Assembly (NCBI RefSeq): GCF_003287455.1
Contig: NZ_PRLC01000001.1
Coordinates: 62,001-126,000 of the forward strand
Direction of reading: 5' to 3'
Origin: Faecalibacterium hattorii
Lineage (GTDB): Bacteria; Bacillota; Clostridia; Oscillospirales; Ruminococcaceae
Length of the DNA: 64,000 bases
Below are positions 15,901 through 23,493 of the stretch, piece after piece. Position numbers and translations under genes: made by a program. The notes beneath the pieces are model-generated. The model was given only the letters and a program-made list of their open reading frames with translations. It ran no database searches and had not been told where the DNA came from. Position 1 is the stretch's first letter, and each line of letters starts with the position of its first letter.

Positions 15901-16965
15901 ATTGTAGAAATCGTTGGATGCGCCCATCATACGAGTCGGAATATAATCGTCGTAGAAATGTTTATTCTCATCGTATACCTGTTTGCAATGCCATGCGATG
16001 CCGCCCAGCTCAAAGTTCACCTTTTCTACAAGGTCAAGGTACTTTTTCGCCGGGATCTTTTCGCCGCTGGGGTTCACATCAACGAGCCGTCGGATCAGAC
16101 CCGACTTTGCATCGGTGATCTTGACCGGCTTGTTGGTGCCCAGAAACAGGAAACACTTGAACTGGTTCGCATAAGCGCTCCGGAATTTCTCGTTTACCAT
16201 CATCGTCTCGTGGGAAACGAGCGAGTTCAGCCGGGTGTTGTCCTCGATATGCGACAGATCACCGTCGTGCTGGATCGCGATCAACGGGTTCGATTTGAAC
16301 GCTTCCAGCGCAAACGCATTGGAGGATGACCCCAGCGCCTTCGAGTCGAAGGTGCCGCAGTACCCCTCGAACAGCTTCTCCACGATGTTCAGCACAGTGG
16401 ACTTGCCGCTTCCGGGCGGGCCATACAGAACGAGGAACTTCTGGATCTTTTTCGAGTCACCATTGACGATGGCACCGATAGCCCATTCGATCTTCTCTCG
16501 CTCTTCCGGAGAATATAAGGTACCAATGAGCTCGTCATAAGCGCTGATATCCCCTTCCTCCAACGGATACGGCAGCCGCTTGGACGCATAGCTGTCCTTC
16601 TTGACCGGGGTGTTTGCAAATATCAATGTGTCATCGAGGGTGTGATAGTTGTCCCGCATCTGTCGCTGGCAGTATTTGTGCCAGTTGTCGATCATGCCGG
16701 ACTCGGCATCCCACATATGGAGTACCCGATAGCTGTCGTTGAGCAGTTGCTTGTGCTCCTGCACATAAATATCAAGCTCCCGGTCAATGAGCTGAAGGGC
16801 GTCCTGCTCTTCCGTGCTCCAAAGGCCGCGCTCTTCCAACCAGATCGCATAGAAGTCTGAGCCCCGGATCATCAAGTCTTTGGACTTTTTGATGATGAAC
16901 TTCGGGTAAATTTCGATCGTGTTGCGTTTTCCCATCCGCGTCGCGATCATCAGGAAATCAATCAT
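12961..16965 (-). CDS. SF3 helicase - primase-like domain - exonuclease - family B DNA polymerase fusion
   Basis: 1334 residues in one uninterrupted frame. Residues about 170-300 form an SF3/D5-type helicase: Walker A GPPGSGKS (182-189), Walker B LIAIQHDG (228-235), sensor FLFLGTNKPVK (272-282), Arg finger GLIRRLVDV. Residues about 460-600 look like an archaeo-eukaryotic primase: IVIDFDIPGPDGKK (510-523), SGAGIHLHY (545-553) and IEVKVF (570-575). Residues about 705-860 are a DnaQ-like proofreading exonuclease (FFDCEVFPN, GFNNRKYDNHIL, YCDNDVVAT). Residues about 945-1330 are a family B polymerase: motif A DVASLHPHSA (971), motif B KIAINSVYG (1037), motif C KTDS (1091) where DTDS is usual. It would act as a nearly complete replisome for the element. 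A start at internal MGKRNTIEIY cannot be excluded. Confidence 0.85.
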   Translation of the reverse strand: MIDFLMIATRMGKRNTIEIYPKFIIKKSKDLMIRGSDFYAIWLEERGLWSTEEQDALQLIDRELDIYVQEHKQLLNDSYRVLHMWDAESGMIDNWHKYCQRQMRDNYHTLDDTLIFANTPVKKDSYASKRLPYPLEEGDISAYDELIGTLYSPEEREKIEWAIGAIVNGDSKKIQKFLVLYGPPGSGKSTVLNIVEKLFEGYCGTFDSKALGSSSNAFALEAFKSNPLIAIQHDGDLSHIEDNTRLNSLVSHETMMVNEKFRSAYANQFKCFLFLGTNKPVKITDAKSGLIRRLVDVNPSGEKIPAKKYLDLVEKVNFELGGIAWHCKQVYDENKHFYDDYIPTRMMGASNDFYNFMLDSYYIFKKENGVSLKRAWAMYNEYNTAANVPYPYSRRAFREELMNYFEDYKERETDVNGERVRSYYSGFKAEKFKEFADAPLGGEEKKDPPPSSWIEFKEQHSLFNDICKDCPAQYATENGTPLQKWENIRTKLGNLDTSKLHYVKVPENHIVIDFDIPGPDGKKSFERNLEAASKWPKTYAELSKSGAGIHLHYIYTGEAAKLSRVYDESIEVKVFTGKSSLRRKLSECNDIPIASISSGLPLKGEKMVDTKQIQDERHLRVLIKKALAKEISPYTKPSVDFIAHIVEEAYEGNVPYDIDDMRNVILAFAANSTNQADACLKIVSKIHFKSKDDVERAAPTGEEKPLIFFDCEVFPNLLLVNWKFAKQDKVYRMINPSPAEIESLTKYRLIGFNNRKYDNHILWGRMLGMSNEQIYALSNQIVNQHTGFFGEAYNLSYTDIYDFSSKKQSLKKFEIELGIHHQELGLPWDQPVPKSLWDKVAEYCDNDVVATEALFYSKDRQADFVAREILADLAGMTVNDTTNSLTTRIIFGREKHPKLVYTDLATGKSDSVVEVEPDILTDRNIINAFPGYEWVRGEDGKMHNMFRGTDLGMGGYVYAEPNMYSNVALLDVASLHPHSAVAMNYFGEYTKYFNDLMDVRIHVKHGEYDKAKKLFDGKLAKYLEDPGQAKALAQALKIAINSVYGLTSATFDNPFRNPKNANNIVALRGALFMRTLQDEVQQRGFTVAHIKTDSIKIPEATPEIIDFCMNFAKKYGYTFEHEATYEKMCLVNNAVYIARYMDADRCKDQYGYIPEKNEKKGGQWTATGTQFQVPYVFKTLFSKEPIVFSDLCETKTVSKGAIYLDKNEDLPAGEHNYIFVGRVGQFCPIRPGKGGALLVREAGMTEDGERKYSSVTGAKDYRWLESECVYSLQMEDAINKGYFNKEVKEAVDEISKYGDFEWFAADDSGVSPWTAPDLPWSDAQDEAARNFDVR

Positions 16966-17000
16966 CGGTAACTGACTTCCTCCTTTCTATGAAATCTGTC

Positions 17001-17309
17001 TCAGACTTCTTTTTTGTCGATGCGGGCCTTACCATCGCAGCAAATATCTTTCTTGTTCTGGTCTTCCCAAAGCTGAGCCTCCGCTTTGGCGCAGCCCGCT
17101 TCTGCATTCCGTGCCCGGTCTTCTGCTTCCTTGCGCTTCTTTTCGCTCTCACCGAGCATCTTGCAAGCAGTCAGGCCAAACCAGACGAGGCCCGCAATGA
17201 CGAGATTCTTCCGCATGCACTTGCCGTTCAGGCGGCGGATGGTGTTGTTCGCAGCCACCAGTGCAGCCTTGCTGTTGCTCAGGTCGATCAAAATATCAGT
17301 CAGTTCCAT
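17001..17309 (-). CDS. Coiled-coil membrane-anchored phage protein
   Basis: 102 residues from MELTDILIDLS with GGAGGAAAATTG upstream. Helix 1 (residues 5-25), a membrane segment (LVIAGLVWFGLTACKML), then a long charged coiled coil (ESEKKRKEAEDRARNAEAGC). Overlaps the upstream gene by 14 nt. Possibly tethers replication proteins to the membrane; that is speculation from position. Confidence 0.65.
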   Translation of the reverse strand: MELTDILIDLSNSKAALVAANNTIRRLNGKCMRKNLVIAGLVWFGLTACKMLGESEKKRKEAEDRARNAEAGCAKAEAQLWEDQNKKDICCDGKARIDKKEV

Positions 17310-17466
17310 TGTCAATTTTCCTCCAGTAATTCGGGTCAGCCAGAATCAGCCGACCAATGTTATTCTCGTCTCGACACGCCGTGATTCGCAGCATCGCATG
17401 GGAATCGTCGAGTATCTTCTCAACGAATCCTTCCATAGGGATGCAGATTTTTGATTCATATGTCAT
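17296..17466 (-). CDS. Small uncharacterised phage protein, 56 residues
   Basis: MTYESKICIPMEGFVEKILD start, ends YWRKIDNGTD. Soluble, no motif. Its stop TGA is part of a TGATATTTT octamer and overlaps the next gene; its start overlaps the stop of the gene before (ATGA). Confidence 0.6.
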   Translation of the reverse strand: MTYESKICIPMEGFVEKILDDSHAMLRITACRDENNIGRLILADPNYWRKIDNGTD

Positions 17467-18017
17467 CAAAACTCGTTCTCATTCAGATACGCCATCAGCT
17501 GATACCAAATATCAAGCTGGCGCATGTCTTCGGTCGGATGGGAAAGCGTAAACAGACCACCGGCACCATTCGGCTGGTAGTCTCTGTGATCAAAGCGGTT
17601 GATGATAGATACAGCGCGTTCCTCGCTGAAGCGGTTGTCGTCCATCGCGGCCAACCCAAGGCTGACCACCATGTTCCAGAACCACTGCCCGACGCGGTTC
17701 CCGGCCGCCGCGTCTTCCATAATGTGCTCTTCGATGCGCAGCGCGAGCGCCACCATCATTTCCAGAAGGCTGCACGGCACGCCGTTAAACGTGTCCATGA
17801 CCTGTGCATATGGAATATCATTCTCGGTGGCAAATCGGTAGCGCAGGTTGATGCCATCCGTTGCGCGGCAGACGTCCATCTCACAGGCCGGAATATAACG
17901 GCGGTTGTACAGGAACATCAGCAGCCGGTGAAACGACAGGTTCCGCGGCTCCCATTCCCCGCATACGATCTTGTAGAGCCAGTCATAATACTGCTCCGTC
18001 ATCTTTGTTAAAATCAT
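17466..18017 (-). CDS. Uncharacterised phage protein
   Basis: 183 residues, GAGGAGGACGA before the ATG. Helical, with segments EDAAAGNRVGQWFWNMV and SHPTEDMRQLDIWYQLMAYL. It looks like a soluble globular protein; family not recognised. Three TKATATTY octamers fall within it. Confidence 0.65.
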   Translation of the reverse strand: MILTKMTEQYYDWLYKIVCGEWEPRNLSFHRLLMFLYNRRYIPACEMDVCRATDGINLRYRFATENDIPYAQVMDTFNGVPCSLLEMMVALALRIEEHIMEDAAAGNRVGQWFWNMVVSLGLAAMDDNRFSEERAVSIINRFDHRDYQPNGAGGLFTLSHPTEDMRQLDIWYQLMAYLNENEF

Positions 18018-18550
18018 TCGTCCTCCTCATTCGGATCAATATCCGACCAGTTCTGCCGTACCTGCATGATCTCATAATCCTTGTGGTAGTTGTGGTTGCG
18101 GACATGAATGGCGCTCGGCATGAATTCACCGATGTGCGTCAACGCCTCGGTACCGACGGTCTTCTGGACGTCCTCTTCGTCCAAAGGCTCCGCTTCCCCG
18201 TCGTAGACCAGCTTGCCATCTGCATAATAAGACAGGAAGCAGGTCTCGTACTCATCATCTTCTCCGAACTGATCCGGCTCGATGATCTCGATGGGGGCAT
18301 GCTCCACGATATCTTCCGGGTCAGATTCCGTACGGTACTTTCCTGCCAGCTGTTCAAAGCTCTTCTGGGTCGCCCGCTCTTCAATGGTCTTGTCCATGTC
18401 GGCCTCTTTCTGCCGCAGATTCTCGTGCTCCGCCTCGTACTTTTCCCCATAGTAGGTCTCGTACTTTTTCTGGAAGAAATGGTGCATCACGAAGGCACCC
18501 GCTCCAAATCCAGCAGCGAAAATCAGAATATCATGAAGGGTCTTGTTCAT
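18014..18550 (-). CDS. Membrane-anchored acidic phage protein
   Basis: 178 residues. N-terminal membrane helix (ILIFAAGFGAGAFVMHHFF), coiled-coil stretch, then a globular C-terminal domain ending in HNYHKDYEIMQVRQN. Start preceded by AAAGGAGAAGACA. Its partner proteins are probably the other membrane proteins of this block. Confidence 0.65.
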   Translation of the reverse strand: MNKTLHDILIFAAGFGAGAFVMHHFFQKKYETYYGEKYEAEHENLRQKEADMDKTIEERATQKSFEQLAGKYRTESDPEDIVEHAPIEIIEPDQFGEDDEYETCFLSYYADGKLVYDGEAEPLDEEDVQKTVGTEALTHIGEFMPSAIHVRNHNYHKDYEIMQVRQNWSDIDPNEEDE

Positions 18551-18698
18551 TGTCTTCTCCTTTGATGGTCATCATAGTAAATGCCAAGCCGCCAAAGAAA
18601 AGGGAGACACTCATCAGAATGCCTCCCACCATGTGACGTTTGCGCTTGGTATCGGTCAGATAGTCCAGAAACAGGAATGCGTTTTCCAAACTGTCCAT
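18531..18698 (-). CDS. Membrane miniprotein, 55 residues
   Basis: MDSLENAFLFLDYLTDTKRK start, one membrane helix (GILMSVSLFFGGLAFTMM), polar tail. Overlaps the following gene by 20 nt. Unknown function. Confidence 0.6.
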   Translation of the reverse strand: MDSLENAFLFLDYLTDTKRKRHMVGGILMSVSLFFGGLAFTMMTIKGEDNEQDPS

Positions 18699-18707
18699 CG
18701 TGTTACC

Positions 18708-18797
18708 TCACTCCGAAAGGACTGCCAGACCAGAGACGAAGCACACTCCGGCCATGGCAGCAAACAGATAAGAAAGCTTCTTAGCGTATCTGGTCAT
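18708..18797 (-). CDS. Membrane miniprotein, 29 residues
   Basis: MTRYAKKLSYLFAAMAGVCF, then VSGLAVLSE: a positively charged start and one membrane helix. AGGAGGGAATCGCT precedes the ATG, which is the main support for such a short gene. Confidence 0.5.
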   Translation of the reverse strand: MTRYAKKLSYLFAAMAGVCFVSGLAVLSE

Positions 18798-18834
18798 AGC
18801 GATTCCCTCCTGAAAATATCAATAAATATCGGTC

Positions 18835-19821
18835 TCAGATCTTGTCGATGATCGGGCCGTCGCAGTTGAAGCGCAGCATCACCGAGCGCTCGTGCCCACT
18901 GATGAAACTGTTCAGTGCTTCATCGCCGTCCACATAGTTCGTGACGCCGAAGTCCACATGGTTCTGCTTGGTGGGGTCGTTCGGGTCATAGATCCAGCCT
19001 ACGATCTGCCCTTCCGGGGTCTTCATGGACACGCCCCCGTGGGTGCCGATCGTTGCCAGAACCTCATTCAGGAACAGATGCCCCTGCATCCGCAGACGCT
19101 TGTTGGCGCTCTGCTCCATCAGAAACAGGTAGTTCCGGTTCAACTGGTTGTCCGGCTGCCACGTGTCCACCGTCTCATCAAAGATGCAGGTGTACGGGTT
19201 CGTGTGCTGCATGGCAACATCCTTGTACTCCTTGATGGTCTCCTCGACGCCCTGCTCGTTGGTGCTCTTGTTCTCGATCTCCACAGCCTTGATGTTGTGC
19301 TCCAGCTCTTCCTGTACACGGCTGCCAAAGCGGTCTCCAACGCGGGTCTTGTATTCGTTGAATGCCTGATCCAGCGCGATATATGCCGCCGTCAGGCTTG
19401 CATTGCGACGAGTCATGATGTGGTGGGAACCGAACATGCAGCCGAGAGACGCTGCACCCAGCCCGACCGCAGGCGCGTAGACCTTGGCCAGCTTCAGACC
19501 GGTCTGGATGTAGGCCGTGGTGATGTCCTGCTTAAACTCCTTCTCGGTGTAGCTCTCGCCTTCGTCCAGCTGGAGCTCACCGTTTTTGATCTGGTCTTGC
19601 GCAGCGTGAATGCTCTCTACCGTTGCGTTGTGCTCAGCGAGAATATCCTGTGCCTTGATGGTCGCCTTGCAGGCCAGAACCGTCGCGGTTACGCCGCCAA
19701 TGGCAGCGCCCACGATCATGATGGTCGGGCTTGCCTTTTTCAGCTTGTGGCCATACTTGTATGCGGTACGGCTCACTTTTTCGATGATCTCATCTTTCTT
19801 GATGCTCTTCAGAAACTTCAT
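18835..19821 (-). CDS. Two-helix membrane protein, DUF6353-like, paralogue 1
   Basis: 328 residues. Helix 1 around 30-52 (ASPTIMIVGAAIGGVTATVL) and helix 2 around 113-132 (KVYAPAVGLGAASLGCMFGS) flank a helical hairpin; TRRNASLTAAYIALDQAFN follows, then a large soluble C-terminal domain. The genes at 20950 and 22273 share this plan and many residues. I associate it with DUF6353 of Firmicutes phages, from memory. Start preceded by AAAGGAATGATATTTT, a variant of the start box. Confidence 0.7.
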   Translation of the reverse strand: MKFLKSIKKDEIIEKVSRTAYKYGHKLKKASPTIMIVGAAIGGVTATVLACKATIKAQDILAEHNATVESIHAAQDQIKNGELQLDEGESYTEKEFKQDITTAYIQTGLKLAKVYAPAVGLGAASLGCMFGSHHIMTRRNASLTAAYIALDQAFNEYKTRVGDRFGSRVQEELEHNIKAVEIENKSTNEQGVEETIKEYKDVAMQHTNPYTCIFDETVDTWQPDNQLNRNYLFLMEQSANKRLRMQGHLFLNEVLATIGTHGGVSMKTPEGQIVGWIYDPNDPTKQNHVDFGVTNYVDGDEALNSFISGHERSVMLRFNCDGPIIDKI

Positions 19822-19840
19822 AAAATATCATTCCTTTCTA

Positions 19841-20452
19841 TTAGTGCAGCGGCGTAGGGCGAGGCAGGACAAGGCGGTATCCACCGGCAATGCCCTTGAT
19901 GTAGGCCTGATCGAGCCCATACCAGCCGTAATTGTAGTCCGTCGAGTCATTGGAAACGCCCATCAGATCCCACAGGTCGCCCACAGATACCTGACCGTAG
20001 CGACGGATCGCGTCGTACATCTGAACCAGCGTGTCGTCTGCATCGCCGCGGAACTCAAAGTCCAGATTCTGCAAGCTCCTCTGCGGCGGACGGTTCGGAT
20101 TTCCCTGCCGGGCATTCTGGCTTCCCTGATAGTAGCCGTCGTAGCTGTTGCGCTGGGTGCGGCCACTGTAATTTGTTGCCCCATTGCGGGAACGGTCATC
20201 GCCGAACAGCGCAATGCTGATGGCAGAATTCACCACGCTGCACAGCCCGTTTTTGAGCATCGGCAGCAGATAATCCACGATGATGCGGTCTTTCACTGTT
20301 TTGAGGTCTTCGGCAAGAAATTCGTTTGCGATCTTCTGGATGTCATTCTGCTCCTTCACGATCACTTTGCCTTTCACGACCTTCTCAAACTTTTTCTTCG
20401 GCTGCTCCGGCTTCTGGCCGATGCTGGACTTCGGCATATCTACTTGTGCCAT
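19841..20452 (-). CDS. Conserved phage protein beside the DUF6353-like genes
   Basis: 203 residues. Basic N-terminus with a KKFEKVVKGKVIVK strand, then KNGLCSVVNSAISIALFGDD, a Gly/Asn/Arg-rich linker and a C-terminal YGQVSVGDLWDLMGV domain. It is probably associated with the membrane proteins on both sides; family unnamed. GAAAGGGGTAGACC precedes the ATG. Confidence 0.65.
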   Translation of the reverse strand: MAQVDMPKSSIGQKPEQPKKKFEKVVKGKVIVKEQNDIQKIANEFLAEDLKTVKDRIIVDYLLPMLKNGLCSVVNSAISIALFGDDRSRNGATNYSGRTQRNSYDGYYQGSQNARQGNPNRPPQRSLQNLDFEFRGDADDTLVQMYDAIRRYGQVSVGDLWDLMGVSNDSTDYNYGWYGLDQAYIKGIAGGYRLVLPRPTPLH

Positions 20453-20482
20453 GGTCTACCCCTTTCAAAAATAAAAAAGTAA

Positions 20483-20506
20483 GAGCCTACGATTTCTCGT
20501 AAGCTC
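20483..20506 (-). terminator. GAAA-tetraloop terminator, copy 4
   Basis: GAGCTTACGA, GAAA, TCGTAGGCTC (10 bp, one G-U), then T-rich tail. After the 20522 gene. Confidence 0.85.
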
Positions 20507-20521
20507 TCGCTTCGTCAAACA

Positions 20522-20851
20522 TTACTTTTCTTCACAAGTTTCCTCGTCAGAAGTCACATCTTTCGACTCGACATCAATGACCTCGTCCTTCTTTGCCTTC
20601 TTGCTTGCAATCTTCTCCTTGATGTGCTTAAATCCCTTCTTTACCAGCGGAACGCCATACTTCACGCCAACGGCAACGCCAAGCACCACACCAGTGCCAA
20701 CCTTGACAATCGTGCCAAAGTCAACCCCGGAGCTGCTTTCGCAGTCGTTGTTATAAGCAGGGTTCTCTGCCTCAGCAGGAACAACGCTCTCAACAGGAGC
20801 GACCTCCACAGAAGTCTCGTTCTCCATAGTCACATTATTCATTTCGTCCAT
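20522..20851 (-). CDS. Acidic protein with one membrane segment
   Basis: 109 residues: acidic N-terminus, membrane segment around 50-68 (GTIVKVGTGVVLGVAVGV), basic helix (KHIKEKIASKKAKK) and acidic tail. AAAGAGGTAACAAAA precedes the start. The 5' leader holds leader repeat 3. Confidence 0.6.
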   Translation of the reverse strand: MDEMNNVTMENETSVEVAPVESVVPAEAENPAYNNDCESSSGVDFGTIVKVGTGVVLGVAVGVKYGVPLVKKGFKHIKEKIASKKAKKDEVIDVESKDVTSDEETCEEK

Positions 20852-20898
20852 TTTTGTTACCTCTTTCTTTTATTAAAGTTCATAATGTCGGAGTATTA

Positions 20899-20929
20899 CC
20901 TCCATAAAGGAAGATGAATTTTTCGCGTC
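20899..20929 (-). repeat. Leader repeat, copy 3
   Basis: GACGCGAAAAATTCATCTTCC then TTTATGGAGG. CTTCC can pair with GGAGG. About 20 nt after the stop of the 20950 gene. Confidence 0.8.
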
Positions 20930-20949
20930 TGCACGGGGTATCGAAAATA

Positions 20950-21732
20950 TCAATACCCCAGCCACTTCGGCGGAGTGGAATAATCCAGCACCAAGCAGGG
21001 CATTCCTTCCTCATCCAGCTTCGAGGAATAGAACGTCTCGATCCCAAGTGTCGTTTCGGTATCCCAGCCCAGCAGATCACCGTTCCGATTGTGCTCCATG
21101 CCCAGATAATCATAGAGGTCGTTCTCTGTCACCCGAAGATCACTGAGGAGCTGCTTGTTTGCGCCGTTGAGGGCTCGCTCCAGCGCATTCTTGGTCGTCC
21201 AGATGTACTTCCCGGACAGGCTTTCCCAGCATTTCACGCGCTGGTCATAGGAAATATCAGTCTCCTTGAGTCCTTTTGCGGTGGGAACGACAGTCGGTTC
21301 CGGGCACTTGGCCATCTTGTCGAGTGTCACCGCCTCGCGAATCTCTTGTTCTTTCTCTTTGCCAATGGTCTCCACGATCTTGTCCTGATAGGTCTTGAGG
21401 CTGCTCTCTGCCAGCGTGCACGCCGCCGCCAGTGCAGCGTTCCGGCGCTCATCCACATGGATGGCTCCAATCGTGCACGCTGCGCTCAGGCTCATGCTCA
21501 CCGCCGTCGGAATATAAACCGGGCCCGCCGTCTTGACGATGGTTTTCACGTCCAGTTTTTCGACGCCAAGCTCCTTCTTTTTCTCATCCAGCAGGATCAT
21601 GGCCTTCGGGGTGGCCGTCACTGCAAAATAAACGGCCGTGATGCCGCCGGTAATGGCCAGACCACCCAGAATCTTGGATGCGTTCCGGCTCACGCTTCTC
21701 CGCGCAGCCTTTGCAAATGTCTTCAGGTTCAT
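20950..21732 (-). CDS. Two-helix membrane protein, DUF6353-like, paralogue 2
   Basis: 260 residues. Same plan as the 18835 and 22273 products: a short basic start, helix around 17-37 (KILGGLAITGGITAVYFAV), second helix around 72-92, then DERRNAALAAACTLAESSLK and a soluble C-terminal domain with a WESLSGKYIW strand. TTTTTGGAGGTACGAAC lies before the ATG. The stop TGA is in a TGATATTTTC octamer. Confidence 0.7.
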   Translation of the reverse strand: MNLKTFAKAARRSVSRNASKILGGLAITGGITAVYFAVTATPKAMILLDEKKKELGVEKLDVKTIVKTAGPVYIPTAVSMSLSAACTIGAIHVDERRNAALAAACTLAESSLKTYQDKIVETIGKEKEQEIREAVTLDKMAKCPEPTVVPTAKGLKETDISYDQRVKCWESLSGKYIWTTKNALERALNGANKQLLSDLRVTENDLYDYLGMEHNRNGDLLGWDTETTLGIETFYSSKLDEEGMPCLVLDYSTPPKWLGY

Positions 21733-21763
21733 GTTCGTACCTCCAAAAATTTATAAAAAGAAA

Positions 21764-21787
21764 GAGCCTACGATTTCTCGTAAGCTC
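21764..21787 (-). terminator. GAAA-tetraloop terminator, copy 5
   Basis: Same 10-bp stem and GAAA loop as copy 4, followed by T-rich DNA; ends the 21795 gene. Confidence 0.85.
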
Positions 21788-21794
21788 TCGCCTT

Positions 21795-22019
21795 TCAGAT
21801 ATGTCCGTGCTGCTTCAAATTCTCGAAGCGAATTTCTGTTTCACGCTGATAATCACGCTCCAGTTGGATCCGGTAACGGATATATTCGCACAGTCTGGTC
21901 GGCTGCATGAACAGGTACATTGCGATCGCGTTCAGTGTCCGCAGTCCGTTCAGTGCAGTGTGCTTCAGCAGCTTCACCATTGCCTGATCCAGAGTTGCAT
22001 AATAATCATGGTTGTACAT
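21795..22019 (-). CDS. Small helical phage protein
   Basis: 74 residues from MYNHDYYATLDQAMVKLL; the start has the full box AAAGGAGATTGATATTTATG, so longer starts upstream are rejected. Middle is a hydrophobic helix (LNAIAMYLFMQPTRLC). Leader repeat 4 precedes it. Confidence 0.65.
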   Translation of the reverse strand: MYNHDYYATLDQAMVKLLKHTALNGLRTLNAIAMYLFMQPTRLCEYIRYRIQLERDYQRETEIRFENLKQHGHI

Positions 22020-22056
22020 AAATATCAATCTCCTTTGTTTGTCAGTTTGGATATCT

Positions 22057-22085
22057 CTTCCATAAGGGAGACTGAAATTTTCGCG
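22057..22085 (-). repeat. Leader repeat, copy 4
   Basis: ACGCGAAAATTTCAGTCTCC then CTTATGGAAGAG. TCTC can pair with GAGA. Begins 1 nt after the stop of the 22087 gene. Confidence 0.8.
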
Positions 22086-22086
22086 T

Positions 22087-22251
22087 TTACAGGTTCTTTT
22101 CCGCAAGCTGACGGCGCACTTCTTCCTGCACCATGTCTTGCAGTTCCTCTTCGCTGCGCTGGTCCTCGATCAGGTCATGCCCGAAGCCCAGAATAGCGCT
22201 TGCGGCCATCATGGCCACGGATGCCACCTTCCACCAGTTGATATGTTTCAT
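22087..22251 (-). CDS. Membrane-associated miniprotein, 54 residues
   Basis: MKHINWWKVASVAMMAASAI start (one helix), then an acidic coiled stretch ending RRQLAEKNL. Start carries AAAGGAGACTGATATTTATG. Unknown function. Confidence 0.6.
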   Translation of the reverse strand: MKHINWWKVASVAMMAASAILGFGHDLIEDQRSEEELQDMVQEEVRRQLAEKNL

Positions 22252-22272
22252 AAATATCAGTCTCCTTTGCTC

Positions 22273-23136
22273 TCAGAATGGTAAATCATTTTTCAGTTTT
22301 TCGATCGTGCTTTTTGTAACGCTCTCTGCTAACCCTTCGTACGGATCAAAATTCAAATAATCCTCGATTGGCTCCTCAAAGGCAGTGACATAATATACTT
22401 CCAGACCGTCATCTGTTTGTTGCTTTGCATAGCTGAAATCGATCCAACAATTGTCCCACATTTCGTTCATGTAGTCGATGCTCCAGCCCCGACCGTTCAG
22501 TTCCGGAATGAAGTCAAGATTAAGGTATCCGTATACGTCATTCAGTGCAATATAGCCATTGACATTGAAGTCGCGGTTTGCTTCATAGAACGCCGTCAGA
22601 AGCTCAGCTTCCGTTGCATGAAAATATCTTTTTCCGATAGGGTCATAGCAAAGCAGCTTTTCGGTTGCGGCATTCTTGACTGTCTGATCTTTTTCCGCCA
22701 TCTCGATGGATTTGGCAGTCTCGAAGATCTCATCTTCCTGTTGATCGCCAATGGTTCGCCGCACCTGCGCCCGGTAGGTCTGACACGTCCTTCCCAGCGC
22801 CATATATGCCGCGGTCAGGCTTGCGAGCTGCTTCTTGTTCAGCGCGTTGGAACCCAGAATGCACGCAATGGTGCCACCGCCCAGAATCACTGCCGGTACG
22901 TAGGCCTTCCAGCATACCAGAACGATTTGCTTCTTTGTCGGTGGCTCCTCCACAATGCCCTGTTCATCTTCGTTGTATTTTCGCAAGGCTTCGTCCACTT
23001 CGAGCAGATGCTTCGCCTTCGTGGTTGCCCGGCCAGTCTCAATGGCTGTAGCCACAACACCCACCGATGCCGCCACCGCCAGAATAGTCCCGCCGTGCTT
23101 ACGTAAGAATCTCGCGCATGCTTTCGTCAGTTTCAT
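22273..23136 (-). CDS. Two-helix membrane protein, DUF6353-like, paralogue 3
   Basis: 287 residues from MKLTKACARFLRKHGG (GGAGGTTGAACATC upstream). Helix 1 about 17-37 (ILAVAASVGVVATAIETG), helix 2 about 77-97 (YVPAVILGGGTIACILGSNA), then KQLASLTAAYMALGRTCQ as in paralogue 1, and a soluble C-terminal domain with YFHATEAELLTAFYEANRDF. The last 100 residues differ most among the three copies. Confidence 0.7.
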   Translation of the reverse strand: MKLTKACARFLRKHGGTILAVAASVGVVATAIETGRATTKAKHLLEVDEALRKYNEDEQGIVEEPPTKKQIVLVCWKAYVPAVILGGGTIACILGSNALNKKQLASLTAAYMALGRTCQTYRAQVRRTIGDQQEDEIFETAKSIEMAEKDQTVKNAATEKLLCYDPIGKRYFHATEAELLTAFYEANRDFNVNGYIALNDVYGYLNLDFIPELNGRGWSIDYMNEMWDNCWIDFSYAKQQTDDGLEVYYVTAFEEPIEDYLNFDPYEGLAESVTKSTIEKLKNDLPF

Positions 23137-23168
23137 GATGTTCAACCTCCATTTTGAAAAAAATTAAA

Positions 23169-23192
23169 GAGCCTACGATTTCTCGTAAGCTC
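23169..23192 (-). terminator. GAAA-tetraloop terminator, copy 6
   Basis: Same stem and loop as copies 4 and 5; follows the 23205 gene and precedes the 22273 gene. Confidence 0.85.
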
Positions 23193-23204
23193 TCGCCTTT
23201 ACAA

Positions 23205-23426
23205 TTAGCTCTTAGATTTGGTGTAGTATTTCACTGCATTTTCAATCAGCCATCTTGGAACATCCCTAAACGTGCACTTTGCTACATAGAGCAACGCGTC
23301 TGCGCCAACATAGTTTCCCCTATCAAAAAGTTCTTTCCATGCGCATACATATCCGCATACTCCTCCATATACCAATGCTCCACATCCAAGAAGCCCAATC
23401 GCTCCAATCTTCAATGCTTTTTTCAT
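23205..23426 (-). CDS. Small membrane-anchored protein
   Basis: 73 residues. MKKALKIGAIGLLGCGALVY is a membrane helix, like the start of the 7295 product; the rest is soluble. GGAGGTATAACTT precedes the ATG. Leader repeat 5 stands upstream. Confidence 0.6.
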   Translation of the reverse strand: MKKALKIGAIGLLGCGALVYGGVCGYVCAWKELFDRGNYVGADALLYVAKCTFRDVPRWLIENAVKYYTKSKS

Positions 23427-23464
23427 AAGTTATACCTCCAAAATATAATTCCGAGACTAATCAT

Positions 23465-23493
23465 CTCATAAAGCATCGAGATTTTTTCGCGTC
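23465..23493 (-). repeat. Leader repeat, copy 5
   Basis: GACGCGAAAAAATCTCGATGC then TTTATGAGAT. ATCTC pairs with GAGAT. Overlaps the stop of the 23492 gene. Confidence 0.8.

Noticed and set aside
20860-20890. Leader peptide gene (MNFNKRKR) before the 20522 gene
   Set aside because: The frame is 8 codons and overlaps the next ribosome site, but GGAGG is 15 nt away and no similar frame precedes other leader-repeat genes.
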